DNA from: Candidatus Latescibacterota bacterium
Lineage (GTDB): Bacteria; Latescibacterota; UBA2968
Length of the DNA: 64,000 nt
Reading direction: 5' to 3'
Assembly: GCA_022824945.1 (NCBI GenBank)
Contig: JAJDYX010000054.1
Coordinates: 1 to 64,000 of the forward strand
In this document: positions 51,803 to 61,152 of the stretch, one piece after another
Layout: each line of letters begins with the position of its first letter
How positions within the stretch are numbered: position 1 is the first letter of the stretch
Made by a program: the position numbers and the translations under genes
Notes under the pieces: model-generated
What the model was told of the DNA's origin: nothing
Seen by the model: only the letters and a program-made list of their open reading frames with translations
Database searches by the model: none

Positions 51803-53067
51803 CGCAATTGCTCCAGCAATCCCAAAGCCACATCGGCAATCTGCTCCCCACAGCCCGGCGCAAAAACGCTCGCCTCCGGCTCATATCCTCCTTCTTCATA
51901 AGACTGCCTCGTCGGCAAATAACCCACCGAATCATTGGCCAATTCGATCACCATCGTCTGCGAGTACGGAGACCGGGCTTTCAGGTCCAAACCCAATTCT
52001 ACCAGCAGTTCCCCTGGCACAGCAGCAATCCCCAGATCCCCGATGCGAAGTGCCTGCACCCACGTCTGCACCCGACCAGGCACATCGGCCATGCGCCTGG
52101 TTATTCGTCGCACAAAAGCGCGCTCGGCCATCGTGGGACGCGCCATATTTTCAATCTCCCTCACCCGCGCTATATCGGCCTCCGAAGGCTTTGGCTTGCG
52201 TTCCAGAACCACCTCTTGCATCGCCGCCCCAAGAGACACATCGGATGCAAAATCCATCTCATTCCACACCCACAAAACACCCGCTGCAATCAGCCCCGCC
52301 ACGCGTTCTGCATGCAGAGAACGGTCTTTCACAGGACGCCTATCCCCCAGCACATCTATATTATTGATATCCCCACACGCGCCATTTGAAAGCGCCGCGA
52401 CAAAAGAGGCATTCCGCATCCGCTGAATCAGCGTTGAAAAAATTCCAAAATAATCTGCGGAGATCGAATACGTGGATTCGGGCATACCGATATAATGCAG
52501 CGCGTAATTGGCCAGCAGACCAATCGCCCTCCCATCAACCCCCTGCAAACACACCACGCCAATCTCCGGATCAATCGGTCCCATTGGCGCCACCACATCG
52601 GGATTGCCCACCCCCGGGTTCGTGCGCACCGATCCATCGTTCATGCGATAGCGGCGGTTAAAAACCACGCGGTCCTCCAACGTCTGCCCAAACCCCACCT
52701 GTGCTGGCTTTCGATCCTGCCACGCCAGCCTGACCGCATCGGCGATCCGGTCAATCAAAAACGCCGTATAAGCATCTTCGCCAGTAGCCGCTCCGGTGTG
52801 CGTATGCGTGCAACAAATCAAAACCCGTTCCGCACTCAGTTCCGTCTCCACAGCGATCCGTTCCTTCGCGCGGTCCAGATAATCCCGCTTCACCCCGATC
52901 AAATCACACACCACAATCGCCACGCCTTCTCCCCCTCGTTCCACCACAAAACTGCGCACATGCAATGGATCGCGCACCTTCTCTGCAAACCGATCCTCAA
53001 ACGACCCCGGAATCATCGTACCCAGCGGTGGTGTAATATCCAGACATGCAGCTCCTGCGGTAATCAT
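51799..53067 (-). CDS. Neutral/alkaline ceramidase N-terminal domain-like protein
   Basis: The 422-residue protein matches the N-terminal fold of neutral ceramidases: AACLDITPPLG at the start, the zinc motif THTHTG and a second His in NYALHYIGMP. The ceramidase nucleophile motif GDVSPN reads GDINNI here, so the catalytic Ser is missing and true ceramidase activity is doubtful. No signal peptide is present, although ceramidases are normally exported. It is the fourth gene of the operon 57061-51544, 22 bp after the alpha/beta hydrolase and overlapping the small membrane gene by 4 bp. Confidence 0.82.
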   Translation of the reverse strand: MITAGAACLDITPPLGTMIPGSFEDRFAEKVRDPLHVRSFVVERGGEGVAIVVCDLIGVKRDYLDRAKERIAVETELSAERVLICCTHTHTGAATGEDAYTAFLIDRIADAVRLAWQDRKPAQVGFGQTLEDRVVFNRRYRMNDGSVRTNPGVGNPDVVAPMGPIDPEIGVVCLQGVDGRAIGLLANYALHYIGMPESTYSISADYFGIFSTLIQRMRNASFVAALSNGACGDINNIDVLGDRRPVKDRSLHAERVAGLIAAGVLWVWNEMDFASDVSLGAAMQEVVLERKPKPSEADIARVREIENMARPTMAERAFVRRITRRMADVPGRVQTWVQALRIGDLGIAAVPGELLVELGLDLKARSPYSQTMVIELANDSVGYLPTRQSYEEGGYEPEASVFAPGCGEQIADVALGLLEQLR

Positions 53068-53089
53068 AGAACACTCCTTTAGAGGTCAT

Positions 53090-53947
53090 TCAACCCAATC
53101 CAAACTGCCGCTTCAAAAATTCAACCGTCTCCCTGTAAAACCGCGCCTGAATCGCCTCCTGCTCCTCTTCTGGCACATCCTCCCGCATCCGCACCACGCA
53201 TTCCACACCCAGCGCATCCATCTTCTCCTTCAGCACCAGCCCGAATATCGGATGGTGGATTCCCTGACCCGCATCTGGCTCGGGATCCATCGGCAAATTT
53301 GGCGTGGTGTACCACAACATTACGGGCGGTGCATCTTTAGACACATAATTGATTGCCGAAGCTGCTTTAAACATCGCCCGTGCCTCCGGCTTGTCGAATT
53401 CCTCAGGCGAAAATCCAAAAAATAGTTGCAGTGCCTCGTGCGCATACGCCGGTCCCGAAATAATCGTACGAATAAAATGCGGATCGTACGAACACTGCCC
53501 CTGCCACGACGCCACGCACGTCAGCAGCGTGGATTGTCGGGCCACCGGATCTTCGCTTTCCGGCTTCGCTTCTTCCCTGCGAAACCCGATCCACATCGAA
53601 ATCCCGGCCCCAGCAGACCCCCCTCCAGCCGCCACCCGAGAAGTATCTAAATTCCACTCTTCTGCCTTCCACCGGATAAACTGAATTGCCCGCTGGCTGT
53701 GCTCCATTGCCGCCGGATACCGGTCCGTTCCCGAAAGCGGATAATTGATCGCCGCCACCGAAATACCCGCCTCATGGCAGCCTTCCAGCAACACCTGCGA
53801 AATACTTGCTTTGTCCCCACCCCGAAATCCCCCGCCGTGAATATACATATACACCGGTGCCGGATCTTTCGAATCCGCTTGATACAGATCCACCACATCC
53901 CGCTCGTGATCCCCATAAGCCACATCTCGAAAAGTAGGTTTGTCCAT
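53090..53947 (-). CDS. Alpha/beta hydrolase (HSL/BD-FAE-like esterase)
   Basis: The 285-residue protein has the oxyanion motif HGGGFRGG (YIHGGGF) and the nucleophile elbow GGGSAG, as in hormone-sensitive-lipase and feruloyl-esterase-like carboxylesterases. The catalytic Ser sits in GGSAG; acid and His are further on. No signal peptide. AAGGAG precedes ATG 53947. It lies between a PhyH gene and a ceramidase-like gene, each 22 bp away, and probably hydrolyses an ester in the same pathway. Confidence 0.88.
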   Translation of the reverse strand: MDKPTFRDVAYGDHERDVVDLYQADSKDPAPVYMYIHGGGFRGGDKASISQVLLEGCHEAGISVAAINYPLSGTDRYPAAMEHSQRAIQFIRWKAEEWNLDTSRVAAGGGSAGAGISMWIGFRREEAKPESEDPVARQSTLLTCVASWQGQCSYDPHFIRTIISGPAYAHEALQLFFGFSPEEFDKPEARAMFKAASAINYVSKDAPPVMLWYTTPNLPMDPEPDAGQGIHHPIFGLVLKEKMDALGVECVVRMREDVPEEEQEAIQARFYRETVEFLKRQFGLG

Positions 53948-53969
53948 TGTTTCTCCTTGAAAATTTTAG

Positions 53970-54785
53970 TTATACATCCTCGAAATTGTACGTGTACGGC
54001 CCCCGATAGCACTGGTCGAGCTTACCTCGCCACTCGCCTAAAACGCCCCGGAGATCGTCATTCCGTATATTCTGGAGAAACCATTCGGGCACCTCGTAAT
54101 GCCGCATATTGCAGTAGAAAGGCGGAATGAATGTATATGTCATCGAATACCGCGTATTATCGGTCAGGATATGGGGTGCCGAATGCATCAGCGATTCCGT
54201 AAACAGGAAGGCATCTCCTGCCCTGCAAGTGGCCTCGATAGGCTCACAGGACTTACTCACTTCCGCGTAGTCACCGTGAACCTTATGGGACTTATCCATA
54301 GCCCAAGTCCCGCCATCACCGGGTCCCACATCCGTCAGGAACACAAAGAAATTCAGATAAGGGAAATGGTGCATTCCCGGGTGGCACTCGTCTTCGTACA
54401 TTCCCCATTTTGGCACACTGCCTCGATGCCAGCCCTTCCTGTAGCTCATGTCTTGCTTGTATCTTTGAACCTCTTCTGCGTTATGACGAAAATCAGCGGG
54501 TCGCTTGATAAAAGCCCAGGAATTCTTGAGTGTGGCTGCAATGCCGCCGATCTCAGTATAAGCTTCCAGGATACAGGGAATTTTGATGAACTCGATAAAA
54601 GAGTCGTCCCGAAGGATAAGGGTATCTATTCGAGTGGTCGTTACATCATTACCCGTTAGCGACCAAATACCAGAAGCGATGCGATCTAACGTGGATTTAT
54701 AAGCGTTTATTTTTTCTCGATCCAATACGCCCTCCAGTCGCACCCAACCGTGTTCTTCAAAATGCTGACGCATTTCTGATATCAT
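53970..54785 (-). CDS. Phytanoyl-CoA dioxygenase (PhyH) family protein
   Basis: The 271-residue protein contains the family core FFVFLTDVGPGDGGTW, the KSHK signature, and a distal His in FTESLMHSAP followed by Arg in NTRYSMTY. Candidates for the first iron-binding His are in GWHRGS or HPGMHH. It should be an Fe(II)/2-oxoglutarate-dependent hydroxylase. ATG 54785 overlaps the stop of the upstream PHP gene by 4 bp (ATGA). It differs clearly from the PhyH proteins at 43117 and 58439, so it is not a recent copy of them. Confidence 0.88.
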   Translation of the reverse strand: MISEMRQHFEEHGWVRLEGVLDREKINAYKSTLDRIASGIWSLTGNDVTTTRIDTLILRDDSFIEFIKIPCILEAYTEIGGIAATLKNSWAFIKRPADFRHNAEEVQRYKQDMSYRKGWHRGSVPKWGMYEDECHPGMHHFPYLNFFVFLTDVGPGDGGTWAMDKSHKVHGDYAEVSKSCEPIEATCRAGDAFLFTESLMHSAPHILTDNTRYSMTYTFIPPFYCNMRHYEVPEWFLQNIRNDDLRGVLGEWRGKLDQCYRGPYTYNFEDV

Positions 54786-57061
54786 AACCCTCTCCTTTTA
54801 ACCCAGATTGGACTCGACCATGCGAAATCGCCCTGTGCCACCTGCAAATTGCCACAGCGCCCACCCATCGGCACCCGGCGAAGCGGCTTTAGTCTAACCT
54901 CTACATAATAAAAATGTTCTCCAACATCTGGCTCGTCCTCAAACCTCAAAACGGCCTGTTGCTTTCCGACCTCTTGCTCCAGCACCTGCTCTCCATCTCT
55001 GAACAGCGCGACCTCCTGCACCATTCGGGATGCCTGCACCCTGCAGATTAAGTGTACCTGCCCGGCCACCTCCACCTCCGATCCCATGGGCATTCCGTTC
55101 ACCCGGACATCCAGCATAACACGAGCACCGTTGGTTGCAAAACACCGCCGAGCCCACAGAGCTTCAAATAGCGCCTCCCGGGTCAACGCCTCTGCCCACA
55201 CACCCGTTAGAGCACCACCCATCCCGGGCACAATCCGATGGGAATCGCTATTCCCCATAAACGCCAGGCGATAGCCCTGCCGCAGTGCCTCTGGAATCGT
55301 ATCCCGCATCTGAATGTAAATATCCCAGCACGAACACAGTTCCACCCCCCCGAGCCGACTGCTCGGAATCACCCACCAGGTGGGATGGTGCGGAAATGTA
55401 AAAGCCTGCGTCTTTTCCATCGCTACTACCCACTTATCCAGTGTATCCGCATCGGACTCAGTAAAATGATACAGCGGCACTGCTCCATCCGGAAATAGCA
55501 TAATCCGATGATTCGGTCCGCGCTCTGATTCCTTGCGATAGGTGCGCTCATAGGCGGGGACTGTCACAAACCGTCCCGGATCGTTAAGGTGATCGGCCTC
55601 CGCCAGGATCAATTCGAGCTCTGATGGCGTAAGAATATTATCGTAAAGCGCATCATTATCCGTCACCGCCATAAAATCCAGCCGTGCCTTGTAGCGCCCA
55701 TACGCGTAATTCTCGTCGATCTCGCCCTCTGCATCACCCGACAGATTGCCGTGGCAATGGAGGTCCCCCCAGTAAAGTTTATAGGTCTTTCCCCCCACCA
55801 CTATTTCAGGCCGTTGATCAAACACAGGCGGTTCGGGCAGTTGGATCGGCCGCCATGAACGCCAGGCCGAGACCGGGCGTTCCTCCACGGGCCGCGCCTG
55901 ATCCAATGGCAAACTCCCGGCACAGATATCCGCATAATATCGCCCCTCGGAAATCTGGGCGGCAAACGGCAGCCTCCCATCCACCACCGGTAAATCTCCG
56001 TTCACCGTATAGGCGTGTACCTCACCATCTACCTCGCAGGACCGTCCCTGATTTCTCCCGGTCAGGAGCCGTGCGTAAAACAGCGCATCCGGACCGTGCT
56101 GGTTGACCAACTCGTCCTCTTTGCGCTCGTACAGAACCCAGACATCCCCATCCATTTCCCGCACAATCTGCGGACGACGACGCCACCCCACAAAACCCAT
56201 ATAATGCTCGCGTCCCAGCAATCCATCGTAGAGATGCGCCACATATCCTTCGGGCATGGTGCGATCCGGTCCCCTATAGGGCGTCCAGGACCGGCCATCA
56301 AAATGCGAAGCCATCGCCTCCACTTTGTGATCCACAAATCCTTTGGGATGGACCACATCGCGCGTAACCGTCCACGTCGCCCAGACCCCACCCGAACCGT
56401 CGGGACACAGCCTCGGAAACAACTCCCAGTCATCCGTATGCGAAAACTTCCCAGGTCGTCCCACCCCATCCGGCGTCCACTTTCTCAAAAACAGATCGCA
56501 TTTCCCATTCTGGAGCGTCTGATAAGCCACCCAGGCACCCCCGGCATGACCACACAGCACGGGCCGATAGTGTTCTCCTACTCCATGCGACAGATCCACG
56601 ACCTCAGCCCAGCGATCCCCATCAAAACACCTCCCAAATACCCGCCGACTTCTACCCACCAGCGCTGTCCAGACCGCCCATATTCTGCCCTCACCATCCG
56701 AAGTCACATTTGGAAAAGCCAGACTCGCATCCGACTCGGCCAATCGCACCACCTCACCCATCTCGCCTACCGATCTGGCCAGCACGCACCACCGTCCCTC
56801 CCGCACAGCGCACCACACCACCCACACCGCATCGCCCCCACATGCAATCCGCGGCTGAAAATTGATCCCCACCTCTTCGCTCACCGGTAGCAAAGGACCT
56901 CGCTCCTGCCCTTTAAAAGACCGCACCAGAATCCGGTCTTCTTTGGGCCTGTACCCGTGCCAGGCCACCCAGAACCGACCAGATCCATCCACAGTTAGCA
57001 CCGGGTCTTTATCCACATGCCCGCGGCGATGCTCTGACAATCGAACTTGCAAACGTCCCAT
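54782..57061 (-). CDS. Beta-propeller fused to PHP-type (DUF3604-like) phosphoesterase domain
   Basis: The 759-residue protein has two parts. Residues 1 to about 420 form a propeller with repeated W-V-x-W strands (GRFWVAWHG, AVWVVWCA, RIWAVWTA, GVWATWTV). From about 430 a PHP/DUF3604 metal-dependent domain follows: YWGDLHCHGNLSGD, MAVTDNDAL, FPHHPTWW, GNSDSHR and the ending ATNGARVMLDVRVNG typical of DUF3604. The His/Asp set can bind two or three metals. There is no signal peptide. It is the first gene of a five-gene operon. The reaction is unknown; hydrolysis of a phosphate or sulfate ester is one guess. Confidence 0.8.
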   Translation of the reverse strand: MGRLQVRLSEHRRGHVDKDPVLTVDGSGRFWVAWHGYRPKEDRILVRSFKGQERGPLLPVSEEVGINFQPRIACGGDAVWVVWCAVREGRWCVLARSVGEMGEVVRLAESDASLAFPNVTSDGEGRIWAVWTALVGRSRRVFGRCFDGDRWAEVVDLSHGVGEHYRPVLCGHAGGAWVAYQTLQNGKCDLFLRKWTPDGVGRPGKFSHTDDWELFPRLCPDGSGGVWATWTVTRDVVHPKGFVDHKVEAMASHFDGRSWTPYRGPDRTMPEGYVAHLYDGLLGREHYMGFVGWRRRPQIVREMDGDVWVLYERKEDELVNQHGPDALFYARLLTGRNQGRSCEVDGEVHAYTVNGDLPVVDGRLPFAAQISEGRYYADICAGSLPLDQARPVEERPVSAWRSWRPIQLPEPPVFDQRPEIVVGGKTYKLYWGDLHCHGNLSGDAEGEIDENYAYGRYKARLDFMAVTDNDALYDNILTPSELELILAEADHLNDPGRFVTVPAYERTYRKESERGPNHRIMLFPDGAVPLYHFTESDADTLDKWVVAMEKTQAFTFPHHPTWWVIPSSRLGGVELCSCWDIYIQMRDTIPEALRQGYRLAFMGNSDSHRIVPGMGGALTGVWAEALTREALFEALWARRCFATNGARVMLDVRVNGMPMGSEVEVAGQVHLICRVQASRMVQEVALFRDGEQVLEQEVGKQQAVLRFEDEPDVGEHFYYVEVRLKPLRRVPMGGRCGNLQVAQGDFAWSSPIWVKRRGL

Positions 57062-57083
57062 ACTACGATCCTCTTATAAACGT

Positions 57084-57102
57084 CCTCGGAATCATCCCGA
57101 GG
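57084..57102. promoter_or_regulatory. Inverted repeat in the divergent promoter region
   Basis: CCTCGG (57084-57089) pairs with CCGAGG (57097-57102) across 7 bp, between the divergent PHP and Gfo/Idh/MocA genes. A TATATT box lies at 57138-57143 on the plus strand. It could be an operator shared by both operons. Confidence 0.35.
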
Positions 57103-57185
57103 GTCTCAAGATAGCTTTTGTTTTTGGAAATAATTGGTATATTCTTCACAATAACTTTGATCTGCATTTCCCGGAGAAACCAACA

Positions 57186-58442
57186 GTGACAACAAATACC
57201 ATTCGCGTGGGCATCATCGGAACTGGCAGCCGCGGCATCAACTGTATTGGCCATCAAATTGCCGAACAAGCCAGCGACCTGGACATCACAATCACCGCTT
57301 TTTGCAACCGCACAGAAAGCCGCATGCACATCGCCCTCGAAGATGTGAACAGAATCGCGGCGGCAGCGGACAACAAGACGTTTTCACCCGCATTCTACAG
57401 CGATCCAACAGATCTCATCGCCGACGACAACGTAGATCTAATTGTCATCACCACGCCCACGGCAGCCCATCGCGAAGCGGCAATACCCGCGTTGCGCTCG
57501 GGCAAAAAAGTCTATCTGGACAAGCCCATTGCACATACGCTCGAAGATGCCATAGCCATTCAAAAAGAAGAGCACAAAACAAATAATCCGATGATCATGG
57601 GATTTACCAGGCGCTATGAACAGCCCTGGATCGAACTCTACAACCTGCTGAAAAGCGGCGTCATCGGCGACCTCAAAATGATGCTCATTCGCTCCGTAAT
57701 TCCCTACACGCATTATTTTATGACCTGGCACCGCACGCGGTCATTGAGCGGCGGTGCGCTCAACGACAAGGCATCGCACTACACAGACGTATTCAACTGG
57801 TTTGCGAACGACCATTGTCTTCAGGTCAACGCCTTTGGGGGGCGCAACCTCTTTGAAGTGCGCGAAGACGCGCCCGAATTTTGTGCCGTCTGCGACGACT
57901 GGACCTGTCCTTATCGAGCGGAGTTGGTCGAAACGGGCACACAGGATCAGGCACGAGGCGCAATAGATCAGACCTTCGCCTATGAAACCGATCCCATGCG
58001 CCGAAAAGACAATTGCGTATATAAACCCGGCGCAGACATCTTCGACCACGCATCCATCCACTTCCAGTACGACAACGGAATCGTCGCCTCCATCTTCTAC
58101 GCCATTTACGGTCCCAAAGCCGAAGACGAAGAAACCTTTGAACTGGTCGGCACAAAAGGCCGAATGATCCTGACCCGCTTGAAGGGCGAAATCGACCTCG
58201 TCACGGACTATGGGGAACGCAGAGAAGAACTCATACAATGCAAAGCCGAAGCCTTTGAAACCTCTCACTTCGGGGCAGACCGCAAGCTGGTGCAGGAAAT
58301 TGCCAAATTTGCCCGCGGCGGTCCATCCCCAGTAGATGGCCAATACGGCATGGAAGCCACGCGAATGATCCTATCCGCAATGCAATCTATCGACCAGGGA
58401 GGCGAAACCGTTCGTCTCAATGGACAAAAGGAGGAAAAATGA
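57186..58442 (+). CDS. Gfo/Idh/MocA family oxidoreductase
   Basis: GTG 57186 is preferred (CGGAG about 10 bp upstream), since the protein then starts at the Rossmann strand IRVGIIGTGSRGINCIG; it has 418 residues. LDKPIAHTLEDA is the family's EKP-like motif with Asp in place of Glu. The C-terminal domain holds a Cys-rich stretch (EFCAVCDDWTC) and a later VYKPGADIF. This is a larger member of the family, probably acting on a sugar or glycoside with NAD(P). The stop overlaps the next gene's start (ATGA). It is expressed divergently from the PHP operon. Confidence 0.9.
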   Translation: MTTNTIRVGIIGTGSRGINCIGHQIAEQASDLDITITAFCNRTESRMHIALEDVNRIAAAADNKTFSPAFYSDPTDLIADDNVDLIVITTPTAAHREAAIPALRSGKKVYLDKPIAHTLEDAIAIQKEEHKTNNPMIMGFTRRYEQPWIELYNLLKSGVIGDLKMMLIRSVIPYTHYFMTWHRTRSLSGGALNDKASHYTDVFNWFANDHCLQVNAFGGRNLFEVREDAPEFCAVCDDWTCPYRAELVETGTQDQARGAIDQTFAYETDPMRRKDNCVYKPGADIFDHASIHFQYDNGIVASIFYAIYGPKAEDEETFELVGTKGRMILTRLKGEIDLVTDYGERREELIQCKAEAFETSHFGADRKLVQEIAKFARGGPSPVDGQYGMEATRMILSAMQSIDQGGETVRLNGQKEEK

Positions 58443-59257
58443 CACCCATACCTATGACCGACGAGCAAAAATTCTTCTTCGACCTTCGCGGCTGGATCCT
58501 GCTACCCTCTGTGCTATCGGCAGCCGAGATAGAAGAGATGAAAGCCGAAGTATATGCCGGTGCCAAGCGGAGTTATGAAGGTCCGCTTCAGAACCTGCTG
58601 GACCACCCGGCAATCGTCGGTATTCTAAACGAAATCCTATCTGAAGACCCCTTTGTAAAAGACGACTGCTACGGCTTTCGCTGCGAAGGCTCCTTCACCA
58701 CCGTGCGGCCTCCCGGATGGGACAAATCGGAACGGAGAGACAACGGCATGCCCCACGTCGTGCGCCCCCCCCAACAAGCCAACGCCATGCGCTATCAGGT
58801 CGCGGGAAATAAAATTTTTGCCGGGCTGACCCGGGTCGTGTGGGAACTCGAGGAAGTAGTAGCAGGACAGGGCGGAACCTCTTTTCTCAGCGGGTCGCAC
58901 AAAGCCCACTTCAATTACGGTGGCCCGGATCGGTTTCGACCAAATATCGGCGGCTCCCCCTATGAATCCAGTATGAGAGACGCAATGGAAGATTATAGCT
59001 GCCCCGCAGGCTCGGTGGTCATCTTCACGGAAAGCCTGATCCACGCAGCCAATGACTGGATCAACCCGAACAACCCGAGATGCGCGGTCTTCAACTGCTA
59101 CAACTCCATCTGGGCGCAGTGGCACCGCCTCAACCTCGACCACGAAACAATCGAAGCCATGCCCCCAAGGCGGCGGACCCTCTTCCGCGGCACCTGGGCA
59201 ATTGGCGGCGGTCCAAATGGAAACCGCGAGTACTCGCTGGATAACAGAACCGTCTAA
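58439..59257 (+). CDS. Phytanoyl-CoA dioxygenase (PhyH) family protein
   Basis: The 272-residue protein has the PhyH core VVWELEEVVAGQGGTSFLSGSHKAHF (in two pieces), a probable first iron-binding His in GMPHVVRPP and a distal His in FTESLIHAAN followed by Arg in NNPRCAVF. ATG 58439 overlaps the upstream oxidoreductase stop by 4 bp, after AGGAGG. The pair thus forms a small operon that may hydroxylate and oxidise the same molecule. Its stop codon overlaps the stop of the convergent double-PhyH gene by two bases (59255-59256). Confidence 0.88.
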   Translation: MTPIPMTDEQKFFFDLRGWILLPSVLSAAEIEEMKAEVYAGAKRSYEGPLQNLLDHPAIVGILNEILSEDPFVKDDCYGFRCEGSFTTVRPPGWDKSERRDNGMPHVVRPPQQANAMRYQVAGNKIFAGLTRVVWELEEVVAGQGGTSFLSGSHKAHFNYGGPDRFRPNIGGSPYESSMRDAMEDYSCPAGSVVIFTESLIHAANDWINPNNPRCAVFNCYNSIWAQWHRLNLDHETIEAMPPRRRTLFRGTWAIGGGPNGNREYSLDNRTV

Positions 59258-61017
59258 CGGTCTGATCTATTTCGCATCTGTTCAACCACTGGCGTCGTCG
59301 GTGCCTCGCCGCTATAAAGCGCCTGTCCCCGCTCGTAGGACACCTCCACCTCGCCATCCCTCACTTCCAGCCGAGGCACATTGTAATCGCGCGCATCCCG
59401 ATCCGTGCCGCGCATCACGGCCAAATGCGCGTCCGTCATGCCCTCCACCATGTCGTCGCCCCAGCGGTTCCACGGATGCGCCATATCCCCGCCGCTGCGG
59501 TGAAAACTCCGCGACGAGTATTTGATCAAAATACCCCGCCGCGGGATGGGATTCTTCCACGCAGTGGTGCCGTGTGTCGTCGCGCCATCGGCAAAAAACA
59601 GCACATCGCCCGCCTCCATCACCAATTGCTTCACCAGACCCATATCATCATCGCAGGACCGCACGCCCGGCGGCGTTGGGTATTTCCCCTTGTGCGAACC
59701 CGGAACACAGGCAAACCCGCCAAGACCGGGTGGCACATCCCGCAACTGCCACGTGATCGTCACCGCCTCCGAATAACTCCGCCCATTCTGAAACTGATAG
59801 CCCATCGGCGGATACATCGGTTCCCCAGAATCGTGCAGCGCATGACCAGACGTCCCCTGAACCGAGCAAAACGCCGAAGGCCCGCTCATTCGCGCGCCAC
59901 TCCCGCCCATCCACGTCAACCTGTGCTGCACGGGCGGGTGAGCCACCATTTTCCGAAACGGCTCGCAATACGGCTCGGGAAGATCCAGCAAACCGCCCAA
60001 CACCGGACGCCCCGTGCCCGCCAGGCTCTTTGACCCCCGCGACAATTCCTCCTGCACCACAATCTGATCCTCAAACTTGTCAATCGCCTCATTCGCCTTC
60101 TCCAACCATTCCTCATCCATCACCCCTTTGAGAATCAAATACCCGTTCAATTCCCAAAAATAGAACTCTTTTTCATCGATATTGGAATTGGGATCCCGGC
60201 TGTAAATCGAAGGATGAAACACCTCTCGCGATTCATCGAGTTTTACTGTCTCGCCATCCGTCATAATCACCGGCGGAGGCGTCGAATACGCATAATCCGG
60301 TTTGTAAAGCGACGCGCGCTGTTCGAGGCTGAGCGCAGCCTGCCATTCAGGAGAGGGATCCTCCGCAACCATGGGACCCGTCCCGGCAGACTGAATCGCC
60401 GCACGCCCCACATACTCGTAGCTCAACAATCTTCGAGACTCTTTGCTCGGCCGCACCCCCTGCAACACCGTCCCCGCCACCAGAAACAAATCTCCGGCCT
60501 TCAACTCCGGCTGGAACGTCAGACCCATATCGTCCTCACCCGTAGCCACGTCCTCTGGCGTCTCCACATTCACCTTGTGAGTACACGGCACCATCACAAA
60601 TCCACCATCGCCCTCTTCCACATCCTCAAGCGCCCAGATCGCCCGCACGGCCTGGCAATACCGGCGACCATTCTGAAAATAGTACGCCCTGGCCGGATTT
60701 CTCGGCTCATTGCCTCCCACCAGAGGTGCCTCCACATCCCAGGTCTCATCGCACAACAACTCTGGCTCCCGGTCCAGCCGGAACCCATAGCCCACGATCT
60801 GATTCAAATACCACACCAATTGTGGATGAATCATCAAATCCCGAAACAGATCCCGAAGTGGGGAATCCCATCTCAGCATCCCCTCACTCTGCCCCCCTTT
60901 GTCCAGCGCCTCATTCAGCACCTTCACCTCACCTCGGTTCAACACGCCCGGGATGTGCAAATAGCCTGCCACATCAAAGCTGTAATTCTCCTCGTTGCTC
61001 ATCGCTTCCCGGTCCAT
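59254..61017 (-). CDS. Tandem PhyH-domain protein with a degenerate first domain
   Basis: The 587-residue protein is two PhyH domains in series (about 1-270 and 290-560). Their sequences align: YYFQNGRRYCQAVRAIWALEDV in the first and YQFQNGRSYSEAVTITWQLRDV in the second. The second domain keeps the expected His residues (ALHDSGEP and ATTHGTTAW). In the first, the matching places read PLVGGNEP and TVLQGVRP, so both His are lost and iron binding is unlikely. The first domain may bind substrate or aid dimerisation. AGGAGG precedes ATG 61017. The gene converges with the PhyH gene at 58439. Confidence 0.85.
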   Translation of the reverse strand: MDREAMSNEENYSFDVAGYLHIPGVLNRGEVKVLNEALDKGGQSEGMLRWDSPLRDLFRDLMIHPQLVWYLNQIVGYGFRLDREPELLCDETWDVEAPLVGGNEPRNPARAYYFQNGRRYCQAVRAIWALEDVEEGDGGFVMVPCTHKVNVETPEDVATGEDDMGLTFQPELKAGDLFLVAGTVLQGVRPSKESRRLLSYEYVGRAAIQSAGTGPMVAEDPSPEWQAALSLEQRASLYKPDYAYSTPPPVIMTDGETVKLDESREVFHPSIYSRDPNSNIDEKEFYFWELNGYLILKGVMDEEWLEKANEAIDKFEDQIVVQEELSRGSKSLAGTGRPVLGGLLDLPEPYCEPFRKMVAHPPVQHRLTWMGGSGARMSGPSAFCSVQGTSGHALHDSGEPMYPPMGYQFQNGRSYSEAVTITWQLRDVPPGLGGFACVPGSHKGKYPTPPGVRSCDDDMGLVKQLVMEAGDVLFFADGATTHGTTAWKNPIPRRGILIKYSSRSFHRSGGDMAHPWNRWGDDMVEGMTDAHLAVMRGTDRDARDYNVPRLEVRDGEVEVSYERGQALYSGEAPTTPVVEQMRNRSDR

Positions 61018-61105
61018 CGGTGACCTCCTGCTATATGATTGGGGTTTATTAGTGCATTTAATACATAGTAAGCCAATTTCTGGATCAATTCAAAACAAAA
61101 ATGCT

Positions 61106-61111
61106 TATAAT
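61106..61111 (+). promoter_or_regulatory. Perfect TATAAT box before the DHDPS-family gene
   Basis: TATAAT at 61106-61111 predicts a start near 61118, 35 bp before ATG 61153. No good -35 box is seen at the right distance, so activation may be needed. Confidence 0.45.
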
Positions 61112-61152
61112 ATGAGGTGCCGCGAAAAAAAATTGGACAAGGAGTGACAAAC

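Noticed and set aside
56015..56890. 291-codon plus-strand frame
   Set aside because: Antisense to the propeller part of the PHP gene; biased shadow composition.
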